Source of the DNA: Hemibagrus wyckioides
Taxonomy: Eukaryota; Chordata; Actinopteri; Siluriformes; Bagridae
DNA: 64,000 bases
Direction of reading: 5' to 3'
NCBI RefSeq assembly: GCF_019097595.1
Contig: NC_080710.1
Location: 16,302,780 to 16,366,779, forward strand
Shown: positions 26,101 to 39,200 of the stretch, piece after piece
Position numbering within the stretch: the stretch's first letter is position 1
How the letters are laid out: every line of letters begins with the position of its first letter
Program-made: the position numbers and the translations under genes
The notes under the pieces: generated by a model
Database searches by the model: none
Told to the model about the DNA's origin: nothing
What the model saw: the letters and a program-made list of their open reading frames with translations, nothing else

Positions 26101-29100
26101 TCTCTCATGATTAAGGAGCTTTACTGATTAATAGAATTATTTATTAATACTATTAATGTGTCCTTTAGTTAAAAAATAAAAACATCAAGTCAGTAAATGC
26201 ATTGTGTTTCAGCACATTAACCTACATCACACTTATAGGCAAATGACCACAGCACCACACATCTGCTGTTACTGAGAGGGTCTACAGTAGAGATTAGAGT
26301 TTGGCAGCTGTTCATGTCCATTAATTGGCACACACCATCATGCAGCTGCCAAAAACAGACTTACCGAGTAAGAGCTTTCTGCACAAAACCAAAGACAGAG
26401 AGAGAGCTGAAATGTGGCAGATTTCTGAAGCACTAAGCACAGCAAAGTTGTACATAATTGTCTGTATGGAAGTATCACAATACATGTTTATGATTTATAA
26501 TTGATGATGCTATGTTCATTTATATTAATGAGCCATTTGCTCATTAATACTATTAGTCTTGTGCTTGGTTATGTTTTTTATAGCAAGGTCACAGGAATTC
26601 TGTGTAACTGCTGAAAGTCCAGTTCTTTGAAACAAAATTTGCCACTAAGGAAAATAAAACATTCTCCCAGAAAGGATCTGAACATGTCTATAAACATGAG
26701 CCAGTGCACATGCATGGCAGTGTGTGCCTGCTTCTGTATTCAGGGTGATAAACATCTGCCAAAGCTTAGGCACATTATCATTCACACACACACACACACA
26801 CACAATTGTCTGTTGTATGCTTCAGTATACATGTTCTCTATGGATCACTTGGTAATGTGGGATTGTTGCTGTTCTCCTGGTCCGCAGCACCTGTGCATTT
26901 TGAGTCTACTGCACTACTGACACAGTGTCAACAATATGTGCACTAATATATGCCCTGGAGGCATAATCAGACATTTCTCAGCTATTTGGAGGATATACTG
27001 TGCTAACGATTACACGCATACACACACAAACATATGTAAGTGTTTACCTTTTTCTTCAGAGCTTCCAGAGACTCAAACTCCAGCTTGGCAAGCTTGATCC
27101 GGATGTGCTTGGGCACGTCTGGAATAATGAAGGCCAGGATAAACTTGAAGGCCAGGAGGACATGCTGCAATAAAAAAAAAAGAAAGAGAGAGAGAGAGAT
27201 ATCAGGAAAAGAGTTTACCAAAATTATTCTCACTTTCAGCTTTTAAACTTCCCCAAAGGCTCTTATTTATACATAAATATCAGAACATGCATATTTGATG
27301 CATTGTGTGTGAGCCCCTGTCCTAATCTGCATTCCAAAGCGGTAAATGATCTACTCCTGCTCATCACTAAAAAATTCTGGACTGTCAGGTAGCTACAGAT
27401 AAAGAGAGAGAACATATTTCCAGTAGAGTAAACAGTCATTCATGTTGGATGATGTTTTACATCAGGGTTGTTTTTTTTTACATAATGAACATATTTATTC
27501 TATCAATTACTACCAATAACTCTGAAGCTAGAACAGGACATACTAAAAAAAAAAATATACACAATATCCTAATACCATATAGTGCTTTGATATATAACAT
27601 TATTTATAGTTTAAAAAGTATAACAATAATAAAGATTATCTGTACCAAAATGTACGTCTCCCATCTCGTCTTTGCACTCCAAAACATTTTGTTTTCTTAA
27701 TATATTTTAGTCTCTACACTAGGAAATTTCACTATCAATCCCTGAATCACACACCTGATGTGACTCAATCTTTATTTTTATTTTTTTTAAAGACTGACTT
27801 GAATCACAAGTAGGCATTGATTTCAGCTCTGTGAGATGTGACTCCATGTAAAGTGGCATAGACGTAAAATAGGTGGTGAAGACGTACAGACTGAATTCAA
27901 CAGGCTTTGTGTTTGATGCTATATTTTTTGACAAAGGTGTACACATTTAGGAGCACCACAGCTCTCTCTCTCTCTCATCACAGGGGACCATTTTAAGTCA
28001 CACGCTCATCATGCGCTCATCCAGAGATCCACTGATTAGATGTGGATGAGAAAATGACTCTCTCAGCCTCTCTGTGCCTAATAAAAGCCCCGAAAATGGG
28101 GAATTTATACTGAAATGAAGGATTTTTTTGAAATGCATTTGTGTAGCACTGAAAGCTCAGGCTGTATGGACCCACAAAGATGTTTGAATCTGGTTGCTGC
28201 CTCAAAATGATCTGCTCATATACACTTTTTTTTTTTTTTTTTTTTTTGATTTGATTGAAAATGCTGATATTATTGAATAGATAATCCAGCAAGAAAGGTC
28301 TCAGGTGGTGGGTAAAATGGAGAAAAGGTGAGAAATGTCAAATCAGATAGATCACATCACTCAACAGGCTTAACCTAAACTTCAAAGTGGAAGAAAACAC
28401 ACACAGACACACACACACAGCTTAAGTTTCACATTCATCAAAAGAAAACCATTCCCATTTAAAGACACAAAGAAAGCATTGGATCGTGTTGAGCGTGTGT
28501 AATATTTTTCAGCAGTTCTGTATGTGACGGTGATAATGTATTCCTGAGTCCTGACAATGAGCGAGCACAGGGTCCAGGGTCTGTTACGCTTCAGCATCTA
28601 CAGAGCAAGCTGGTCAGAGGACAGGAAGACCGAGGAACAATCTTATCAGCTAGAATGAAACCCATCATCATATCCTATTGTCTAACCCCAAGGGAGCAAA
28701 CTCAAGTACATGTCACCTTCACTGAGAATGACTGTGACATACACTACAGGCAGCTTTCGAATATAAAACTATGGCTAAATTTGGCTAAATGTATGCAGCG
28801 GTGTTGCACTGCAATCCTGATCAAACATGACTGTTTCTCACATTCAGGTGCTCCTGAAAAAGAGACTTTCACACTGACAGTTTAGTCTAAAGCACAGAGC
28901 ACAGTTCACATGAAACATTGGTGAGAAATGTGAAAGCAGTTGTGCTGGAACTGGGAACGATTCCTGGAAACGTGAATGAAGCTCAGACTCAGGTTCCCGC
29001 TTGCTCAGGAAGTGAAATAACGTGATTAGTCTCCACCTTGGCAGGGGAACGTTGTGGGACAAAGAAGAGATGAGGTGCATTCTGTGCATATTTGCACCAA

Positions 29101-32100
29101 AATAATAATAATAATAAAAAAATTTTTTTTAAAAATACAGTGAGCTGCATCGTGTTCTCCATGTGCATTTGTACTGATGTAAGATGAACACAAATTGAAA
29201 GAATCAAGTGAGTATAAAGCCAGACCAACACTGCAGGGGGGAGCTGGGAACAATCACACTCGGAATCGAACCGTAGCAAATGTGCGCAGTGTGAAAACCG
29301 TCTAAATCATGCAATTAAAAAACAGTCAAGTGTCAGAGATCATTATGAAAGTTATAAAAACTTATAACAATAACATAATACTTGAGCCCAAAACTATAAC
29401 TCTGCAGCCCACTGGAATATTTTGTACAGAATATTTGAGGACATTTGATATACTGTGAAAAATGATATATTACATTTGTAAAATTGCTGCTTGCCTCCAT
29501 GCTGAATGTCTGTATTGTGTTTGTCTCCTCACAACATGACCTGAATACTTTACCTCGTCTTTCCAAGGTAAATGAAATGCACAGACATGCCTGACCTATT
29601 TGGATGCAGAAGCTATGCAATAATGCTGGAAGAAGAGAGTTCGCTTTTTTATTTGAATCAACTAAGACAGGTAACATGAGGGGTGGAACTTGTTTCTAAT
29701 GTTCTTGTGAAGAGTACGGAAGATCACCAATGAAATCTCAGTGATATCGGGGCTGAATACAAATATCCACTGAAGTTTGGTCAACGGATGTAACTCTGAT
29801 GAGCAGTTAAATATCATGCAGCAATGTAATGCTTCAATGACATCAATATATCACAACAATCTAACATTCCTATATACACTACATTATTATGTATTGTAAT
29901 AATTATTGTAAATATATTACTATCGCACTAAATGCTGTTACAACCACAAATGTAAGACATCTTACATTTTAGCATCAGCCATTAAACCCAAAACTAGAAC
30001 TAGAAGAAAACACAGTGCTGAGTAGTACATGGTTTCTAACAAGGAGGAGAAAGAGATGGACAGAATAATCAGTGCACAGCAAAATGCATGAGGAGTGAAA
30101 TTGAGTCTGAGATGAGGTTTATCTGGAGATCACGGGTCTATGTTTAGACAGTAGGCTACGATGCTCAAATCAGATTTGTGCTTAGACAAGCTACTACCTA
30201 ATGATCCTCTGCAGAAAACCAATGTGGCTTAACTGGAACTCCAAGTTTCATCATTTTAAAGATGCAAATTAGTAAAAATGTTCGTGAGTGAATATGGTGA
30301 AGCTGTATAGTTTTGTACAGTAATTTCTCTGCTAAACCATGGTTACAAAATTATTAACACCACACAATTAATATTTGATGAACCTTCCTGTAAAGAAGAT
30401 AAAGCCCTGAGCTTTATAATGGCTAAAAGAGACACATGTCCATTAACACATTCCTCTATGCAGAACATTGTTGTCATGTTTGCCCATGTAGATGCTAAGT
30501 CTAACTTCATCCAGCAGTTTTTTACAGAACATTCTAACTGTATTTATCTATTACTATATCTCAAAGAATCAGTGCTTCAAATGCTATTTGGCAAATTTCT
30601 TATATAGTGCTGCATCAATTAAAAACACAGCACTTTGTATCCTGTTCCATTACAGAATTAAAGCCAGGATAGTTTACTCAGCAAAACATACACGTGTAAA
30701 TTATTACAGTTTACAATTTAGAAATGCATTATTAGCTTTTTTTTTCGTGCACACAGACAAAAATACAACCACATATATTTCAAAAATGGTCAATAAATTG
30801 CTCTTCCATTCTACTCCATGCCAAAGATACCCTAATATTCCTATTTCCTCTTCAATTTGTATTTCTATGAAATTTAACATCTTCAGAACAGATAAACAAT
30901 AAAGTTTGTCATATACTAAAGCAGGGACAGATGACGAAAGCATTCAACCAGGAACAGTTGGGAAAAATCAATGCATGTGTTAGAGCAGAACACACACGGG
31001 GAAGGTGATAGGAGACCTACAGACAAAATAAGACAGAATAGCCTGCGTTAGAGAGCGTTTGCTGTGCTTCCAAACTAGCTGTCACTTTCTGGCATGTTGT
31101 TTTCAGACTTGAGTGAAACAAGAGAAAGTGAGAGCGTGATAGAGAGAGAGAGATGGGGCAAGGCAGCTAGTCTGATCTGATCTTTCAAGATGTCAGAAAT
31201 GTGTAGTGAATCAGGCGAGAGAACTGAGGCTGCAGTCAGACAGCCATGTTTAAGCCTGTTAAAGCGTGTGTTATCACTGCAAGTCTAGGCTGTTTCATAT
31301 CCACAAACACCCACATGTATTCTGGTTCACTTTTTAACTTTCTTACTGACATAGACACGGCCACAGACAAATCAGACAACCTGAAATCCAAATGGTGCCA
31401 ATATATAAAAAAAACTCTGCCAGTATGAGGAACACTATACTGCCAGTATGTGAATACAGCTGCAATTTCTGGACAAATCCTAAGTGATATGAAATGATAT
31501 CAGTTTTGTAATTTTAACATTCAAATCATAATTCATGAAAAAAAGTTAAGGTGCTACAAATGCTACTTGACTCATAACCCTATCCATTACGTAACAGTGT
31601 TCCTGCGAGCATAGCAAGGCACAGTCTTTTTTTGTGTAAAAGGCCCAGCTTTGCCCTGCTGCCATCAAGTCTTTCAATTACTCCTGATCCTCAGCCCTCT
31701 CCTGTCGCCGTGGCTACACTGTTGCCTGGTTACTGCTCTCTGAGGCATGCCTTCATGTAATAACCTGCGTATCGAATGGCCCAAAAATAGGCAACCGTTT
31801 CGGCTCCAACAAATCAAGGATGACACACAGTGACGTCTCCAAAACATTCCCTTGTGAGTCCATGACAATGCAGGAAAAGGCAAAGCAAACTTGAGCTTCT
31901 TCTTTTGAAAACTTTAGGCAGTCAGTAATTAAATCAGTTTTAGCCTCTAGTTCAGCTTCACACTGTATTCATTTTTACAAACAAGGTGTAAACTTGGGTT
32001 TGACTTGTAATATCCATTAAAGAGATGATACACAGGACTGATAATAATACAGTCCATAGTGTTGTGCATTGTGTAAATAACAGTAGTATTGTCTACCATA

Positions 32101-32237
32101 TTGAAAACCAAACTGAAATTGAGACACATCCACAGCGCCTGAATGCTGATCATCTGCTGCATTTTATTTCCCTTCGCTAATCATAATGGACTAAGAGAGA
32201 CAACAGAGACAGACGGAGCCAGGGAGAGTGGAGGATA

Positions 32238-32281
<44 letters not shown>

Positions 32282-32314
32282 TGCCCCTGCTGTTAGATGA
32301 GCATGTGAATCATT

Positions 32315-32364
<50 letters not shown>

Positions 32365-33228
32365 GCTTGCTTTGCGTCACACAAACTTTCTGATATGTCT
32401 ATGATAAGCTAAGTATTGGCAGGGAGGAGGATTTAATAGTCAGAGAATCTGTGCTCATGATGTACAAAAAATTTCACTCATCCAAGCCAAACTCTGGGCT
32501 CCGAGTTTAAGGATTAAGATCTGAGTCTAGGCAACGTCATTGTGTGACAAGGGCTCGGAGATGTAACCTGGGAACAGGTGGAGGTTAACACTGTCTGAAT
32601 ACTGTATACTGGACTAGCTGGAGCTTGGATAGGAACATCCACTCTGACGCACTCTGAGGCAGAGCACAAGCTGCAGAATGAGGGCAAAGTAGCAGACTGA
32701 GGTTTTTAAAGGTTAAGAGCACTCAGGTACACACACACACACACACATTCTGTTGACTTGCTCTGAATGAAGATCACTTACACCAAGAAGATTCAGCAAC
32801 CTTAAAAAGCTAGCTAAAAGCAAATGGCAGTGAACTAACCATCCATTATCCCTCACCAGTTTTATCTAAAATAAACATTAACACACAAATAAATTCATGA
32901 TTCATTTATAATAATTTAATTAGTGATCAGCTGGAATTAGCTATAATAAATCACACTATATATTGATGATTTAAAAAAAAATCTATTTTTGAACCCCAGT
33001 GCATTATTTACATGCTGCAATGCCTTAATTAAATGCTTTTCTAAAGTCACATAAAATAGTCAAACAAAAAAAACTCACAGAAAAGCCGTGTGTGTGTGTG
33101 TGTGTGTTTGTGTTTTCCTGGAATCAGTTATTCTTATGGTGTGTCTTGGGGCCTAGAAGCAAAGCTGGGTTAGGTTAATCTGGGACAAACACATGTGGAC
33201 TAGTTGTTTGGTTGGATTTCTAGTGTTA

Positions 33229-33271
<43 letters not shown>

Positions 33272-36200
33272 AATAGCGTACATTATTCAATTCCTGTCAC
33301 ACAGTCAAAGCCTCTATAGCCTGCATTATCTCAGTCTAACAAGATTACTGGAAGAAAGTCTCAGCCTTTACCCAGAGCCAGTAACCTCAGCAACCTCTCA
33401 TGTTAAACACAAAAAACAGCTCACTGGCACCACCTGATGGCACAATTAAAATGCCATGGCTGAGTGATGTACAGATCCCAACACATTTTCATGAGGTGGC
33501 CAAAAAAAAAAAAAAGGCAGAGAGGACAGAGAAGCATTACCTCAACAGCCACAACAGTGAGGATAAGCTGTGTGTCTGCCTCAGGGAAGTAGGCCTGCAC
33601 TTGAGGAGACAGACCGATCAAGGCACAGTTGGTGAACACGGCAATAATGCTCATGGTCTCGAACGCCAGCTGGAGCAGAGAGTGAGAAAGGAGGAGAGAG
33701 AGAAAAAAAAAAACAGTTCAGGATCTTAGCGCAGAATATAAATAAATTATCACCCTCCTCAGAATTCAACACTTCCGTCTGTGTTGTGTTGACACATTTC
33801 AATTCCCAGGATTGTGGGTTTAAAAATTGTTCCTGTTACAAGAAATAAAAATCTTCAATATGTTTACTGAAATATTTATTTTTTTAAATATTTATTTTTC
33901 GGATTCTGAAGAGAAAATTATGTGAGATTACAAGATTACAGCTGCATCTCAAATGACGTACTATACACTATGCATTTACACTAGGTACTATATACTCCAC
34001 TGTCTAGTGTATGTATTTTAGAAGGGCAGTATCGTCTCAAATGGAACAGCAAATTGACCAGAAAAATGGCATTTCCCAATCAGTGACAAAGGAAGTCAAA
34101 CGCACATAAATTGACGCTGCTGACTTTAGCAGATTACAGTGAATTTATGAAATTTCAAATTGTGGAAAAATAAATAACTCAAGGTGGGCTAATTTCTTGA
34201 CCACAGGAGGGATGTCAGCCATTCTCATACAGCGTCAGTGCCTGGTAAATAACACTGATCCAGCACAGCTTAGATTTGCCCATTATTATTCTTTTTATAT
34301 ACGCTTCAGATTCCACAAAATAAAGACTTGTCATAGACAAAAAGAAGCTAGTTCTCATAAAGCTGTATCATCTATGAGTATCTTAGCAGTATAAGATATT
34401 AGAATAAGACAAAGAGCATAAACTAAAGTAATTCACTCCCCCCTCACCTGCCATACTCCGATGTCGGACGCGGGCTCAGAGAAAGGCCGCTTGAACACGT
34501 GACACATTTTAAAGGCGTCGGAATAGACCTCTGTGACGTTGTTGAGCACCACCAGCACAGCAGCCAGAGGATACACGCAGGAAAACAGACTGACGTAACC
34601 AAACAGTAAGAACTGCTCCAGATAATCATCAAATGTGCCCTGACGTATAGACATACAGTAAGGACAGTTCTTTGTGAAACAGAAACAATATGGTCTTTCG
34701 TTACACTCAGAAAAATCATATGGATTATCCACAGGCTAGATTCCATCATAAAAAAAATAACCAAATTTTCAGTGTCCCACACTTTGGCCAACGGTTTTTA
34801 GTCTCACATAGTAATCAGTATTTCTGACTGTCACTGATTTGTTTAAGTGCTCTTTTAAAAAGTTTTATATGAACAAAACATTTATTGAGAGTGAGCATTC
34901 AAAATGAAAATGATTTCATAAACTTCTTAAGCTCCCTGTTGGCTTCTATAGGCTCACCAGGTATGTATTCATGTCACGCTCCAGCTGAACCTGCTCCACC
35001 ATGGGAAGCTCCTGATCTCCCATCACCCTCCTCACTCTCTTATGGACCTTCTTATTACGTCTCCTCTGCAGCCAGTACGGCAGGAAGGCTTCCATCACTT
35101 GGTTCAGGATTTGAGATGTGATGAGCAGAGTGGCAAGACTCTGAAGCACAAAAAACCCACACAAGAGCCACTTTAAGCTGCATTGCTCTGCGGTATCATT
35201 TGGCATGAATTACAGACTGAAGAAAACACTACATATTGACACCAATTTCCAACAGGGAGAGATTTAAAAAAAAAAATAGTTTAAACATATTCGTGCAATA
35301 CAAATAACAGTAGTGTGAACTGAACTTTATCCCTAGATGCAACTGGAACATGGTTTTGTGGACAACAAAATTATACAATAATTGTATAAAATCAGTAGCA
35401 GAGGGAAAACCCTGTTTTAATGAAGTAAATAATATACAAATGTTCGCATTATTACTCACGTGTCGAAGCAGTGCCATATCTTGCATTACAAAGGCAATGT
35501 AGAATAAAGAAGCAAAACAGTTGATAAAGTTGAACTGTTAAAAAAAAAAAAAGAGCATCTATAATTGTAAACAAAATAGTAATTAATTTATTAATAGTAA
35601 TTATTAATAAAGCAATAACTCTATAAATAATCAAATCTATAAATAATATAATCAGCATCAATGGTCAGTCCTAGATATAGAATAGAAATATCTCTGGGGG
35701 AAAATGTTAAAAACTCACCACTAACACTTTCAGGACCAGGTGATTCTGGAAGGATGATTCTAGCCTGTGGTTTTCTAAACATAGGGCAGATGAGAGGACA
35801 GAAAATATCTAGCACTGCAGTATATAAAATCAAAAGCTGTAATATTCTCAAGTGCCTCAATCAGGGTTTCTTAAAGCACTTACAGAACTATGAACAAGAA
35901 CTAAATTTGTAAATGCAAAAAATAAATCAGAAATTGTATGACATTCCCTATGATTCACACACTCACCCCAAGACTTTTAATCTGCTTACTTCAGTGTAAA
36001 GTGTTTAGGTCTTTATCCGTACACACTGCGGTTACGTATTTCTGCACACTCACCCCAGTTTGTGAGAAACTCGGCTGCGTAGCGGTATAACAGGTTCATG
36101 AGTTCAATGACCACTGCATAGATGATACTTGGTATGAAGAGCAGCACACTTGTCAGTAAGTTTGGATCTTCATCATAAATGCTCAGTGCCCAGGTCTCCA

Positions 36201-39200
36201 TGCTAAAGTAGATCATCATCACATGTAGAGAGATGTACAGGCACAGCAACACAAAGGGGAGAGACACCAGATATATCCTCATCTGCCGTCTGTGGAGGGA
36301 CAAATAAGCACATCATTATCATCATCATCATCATCTATAACAAATCCATATTCTTAGGCATCCTGCAACCCCCCTCCCTCTCTCCCTCTCCCCCCAGTTT
36401 CCTGTAGTCAAATCTGTAGATTTACTGTATGGGCACAAATAGTTTCCGACTTTGAATCTAAAGTTGTGTCTTAAATCACAAATTCACTATTCTACATAAT
36501 TTTGTAGTATAAATAGTGTGAGTAGTGCATTCCACCAAGAACAAGTGCACTTCGAGTACCCAGATTATGCCAGTGCATTTACCAGGCGCTGATGATGTAT
36601 TAGAAAATATTTTGAAATGGCTGACAACATCTCAAAAAAAAGTCTTTTAAATTAGCCCACATTGTGCGATTTATATTTTAACGTATTTTGCTTAAAAAGC
36701 GCTAGCGGCATCTCATTAGGTGTGTTTGATCTCGATGACTGATCTTGTTTACCATCGATTGGCAAATGGCTTATATTTCTGATTAGAAAAAAAAAACAAT
36801 TTTCGGAGATGGTTATCACCCTTAAAATCATACACTAGAGTGCATAGTGAATCATGTAAGTGTACAGTGTATAATACATCATTTGGGCACAACCTTACAG
36901 TGTGATTAAGTAACTTTATTTTCAATTAGACCTTTAAAAATAACATCTGTTGTCATGTTTATATACATACTTGGCGTGAGAGTAGGTGGGCTCCTCACGG
37001 CCTGTTACGGGATTAAGTCCCAGAACGCCATGAAATCCCGGCCGTGGTTCTTCAAACGCTTTCTTGCGACTCAGCGTTCCCCATCCATAAGCCAACTGTG
37101 CACTGCATCTCTTCCACACCTCCAGAAAGACAGTGGACCAGACCAAGTTGAAGACAGCAAAGAGAACATATTTATCATAGTCCTCCCAATCGAAGAGGTA
37201 GTAGGGGATGCCGATCAGGGCCATTGGAACCAGGGCAAATGTGAAGTACTCAAGAAAACCAAAGTAGAGTGCCAAACCTTCTCCAAAATAATGCCTGATA
37301 TCATCTGCATCATCGAGGAAAAACAGATTTAGGTTAGTGTGGGAAAAGCACAAGGGATTTTATAAAGAAAACTTGTATCATTTTAAGGGTGCTAGCAAAG
37401 CATTTACAGATATTTATGAACAGAAAAACAGAATATAATCACGGAAAGATGGAGCGGTCAGCTTTCCCTTCACCTACAGATGGACTCACCCAGTGGCTGA
37501 AAGGACAGCTTGATCTTTTTGTACCAATCGGAAGACAGCCTCTTTAACTCTTCTTTATCATGGACAGGGAAATACTGAACTAGAATTCCTTTGGACTGTA
37601 ACCTACGGACTGAAAAAAAATGTAAAAGCAGTCACGTAAAAACAGCAGTTTAACAGTTTTTTTTTTACCAATATAATCCTAAAGTAATTAATATTTCATA
37701 TACTCAGACATTCTTTTCTATAAGAAAGTCTAAATAAATCTGGAATTTGTATACTACAGCTATATCCAAACTAAGTGTTGGTGTAAATGCTCTCTTTCTG
37801 GTTAACTTACTGACTGACTTTCCAGGGTATAGCCGAAGTTTAGGGTATCCAGGGACATGAGTTTCATCCTTTGCTCTCAAAGTGTCCAGCTCGTGTTTGA
37901 TTATGTACTGACATTCTGCAACACTGAGGAAGCCATCACCATCCCCTGAAACAATACCAACAAACAACAGCTATAATCACTACTTTTAGTACACTTAATC
38001 TTATCATTTCCTCATTATTTCACTGAAATGTACATGTCTGAATTTTTAGAAGAAATTTTCACCCTACAAATTATACTGAATTTTCCAAATCAGCCCAGCC
38101 TAACAGACATCTTTACCGTGGAATTCTTTGAAACTGTCTCGGTTGGCATTAGTGAATCCTCGCATGGTGCCATCATGGAACTCCTTAAAAAGTCCCATAT
38201 CTTCTGCTCCAGTCAGGAGTCTCTGCCAGGTGGAGCCCACAAGAAAAATATTAGGATTCTCTTTTTGCTGTCCTTCAAGTGGCAGCTGCTCCACCAGCAG
38301 CTCAGCTCCTAAATGACAAAAATAAATAAATACATTAATGAAGTGTCAATTAATTAATTAGCAATCATGCAACACTACAGTAATGTCTTAGTGAACCCAA
38401 AAACTTTCATAAAATTTCAAATCAAAATTAAATCAACAGTATAACATTACAGCTACTCAATTGGTCATAATTTAATCAAACTATGTAAATAAAACAGTGA
38501 TATTTCAGCAAAGTCTGCACTATAAAACTTGCGGCCATTTTTATAAGCACCACTTGTTCTGGTTCCATTTATCAGACCAGTTTTGTATTTTGCATTATGG
38601 GGTGTTTGATGTGTGATTGCGTGAGTAAATGAGTTTGTGTGTGTGCCCTGCGATGGGTTGGCACTCTGTCCAGGGTGTATCCTGCCTTGATCCCCGATGA
38701 CGCCCGAGATAGGCACAGGCACCCCATGACCCGAGGGTAGATCGGATCAGCGGTACAGACAATGAAATTAGATGAAAAAACCTAATGTAGAAACCTAATG
38801 CCAGCATATGCTTAATATATGCTTAGTGAGTGGGCTTTTATGTCTGTTTATAACCTTTTTTTAGCTGTAGATTTGCTATATGCAGAATCTTTAGTAACGT
38901 TTATTTATTTTTAGAATCCTGGATTTTTACAGGGCCTCCATGTGGCTTGCTGACCATATTGGACAACATTTACTTCTTTGCCTGCCTCAAAGGATCATTG
39001 TTTTCATTAGATGATGAAGTATGCAAGTCTTCTGCACTTTCTGTCTGAGGTGGTGGTTTGTGTGGTGTAGTACTGACCATGCTGACCATGGCTGACCGTA
39101 GAAATAGATTATTACAAGTTTTATCAAAATGCTGCCAACATATGAAGCTTTTAAGCATGAATGATGCATTGTTTTCTGTGTACAGTAACTCTTGCTAAAC

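Larger units (their letters stand above)
19310..27047 (-). other. ano10 last intron (7.7 kb)
   Basis: Contains a (GT)n(GA)n tract at 20114-20158, a complete hAT deletion derivative at 23474-24518 and a short (AC)n near 26784. The rest is unique AT-rich sequence with no exon seen. Confidence 0.85.
27165..33540 (-). other. ano10 intron (6.4 kb)
   Basis: Between coding exons 11 and 12. Contains (GA)n at 32241-32278, (AC)n at 32315-32362 and at 33231-33269, and AT-rich unique sequence. No transposon with clear ends is recognised. Confidence 0.85.
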
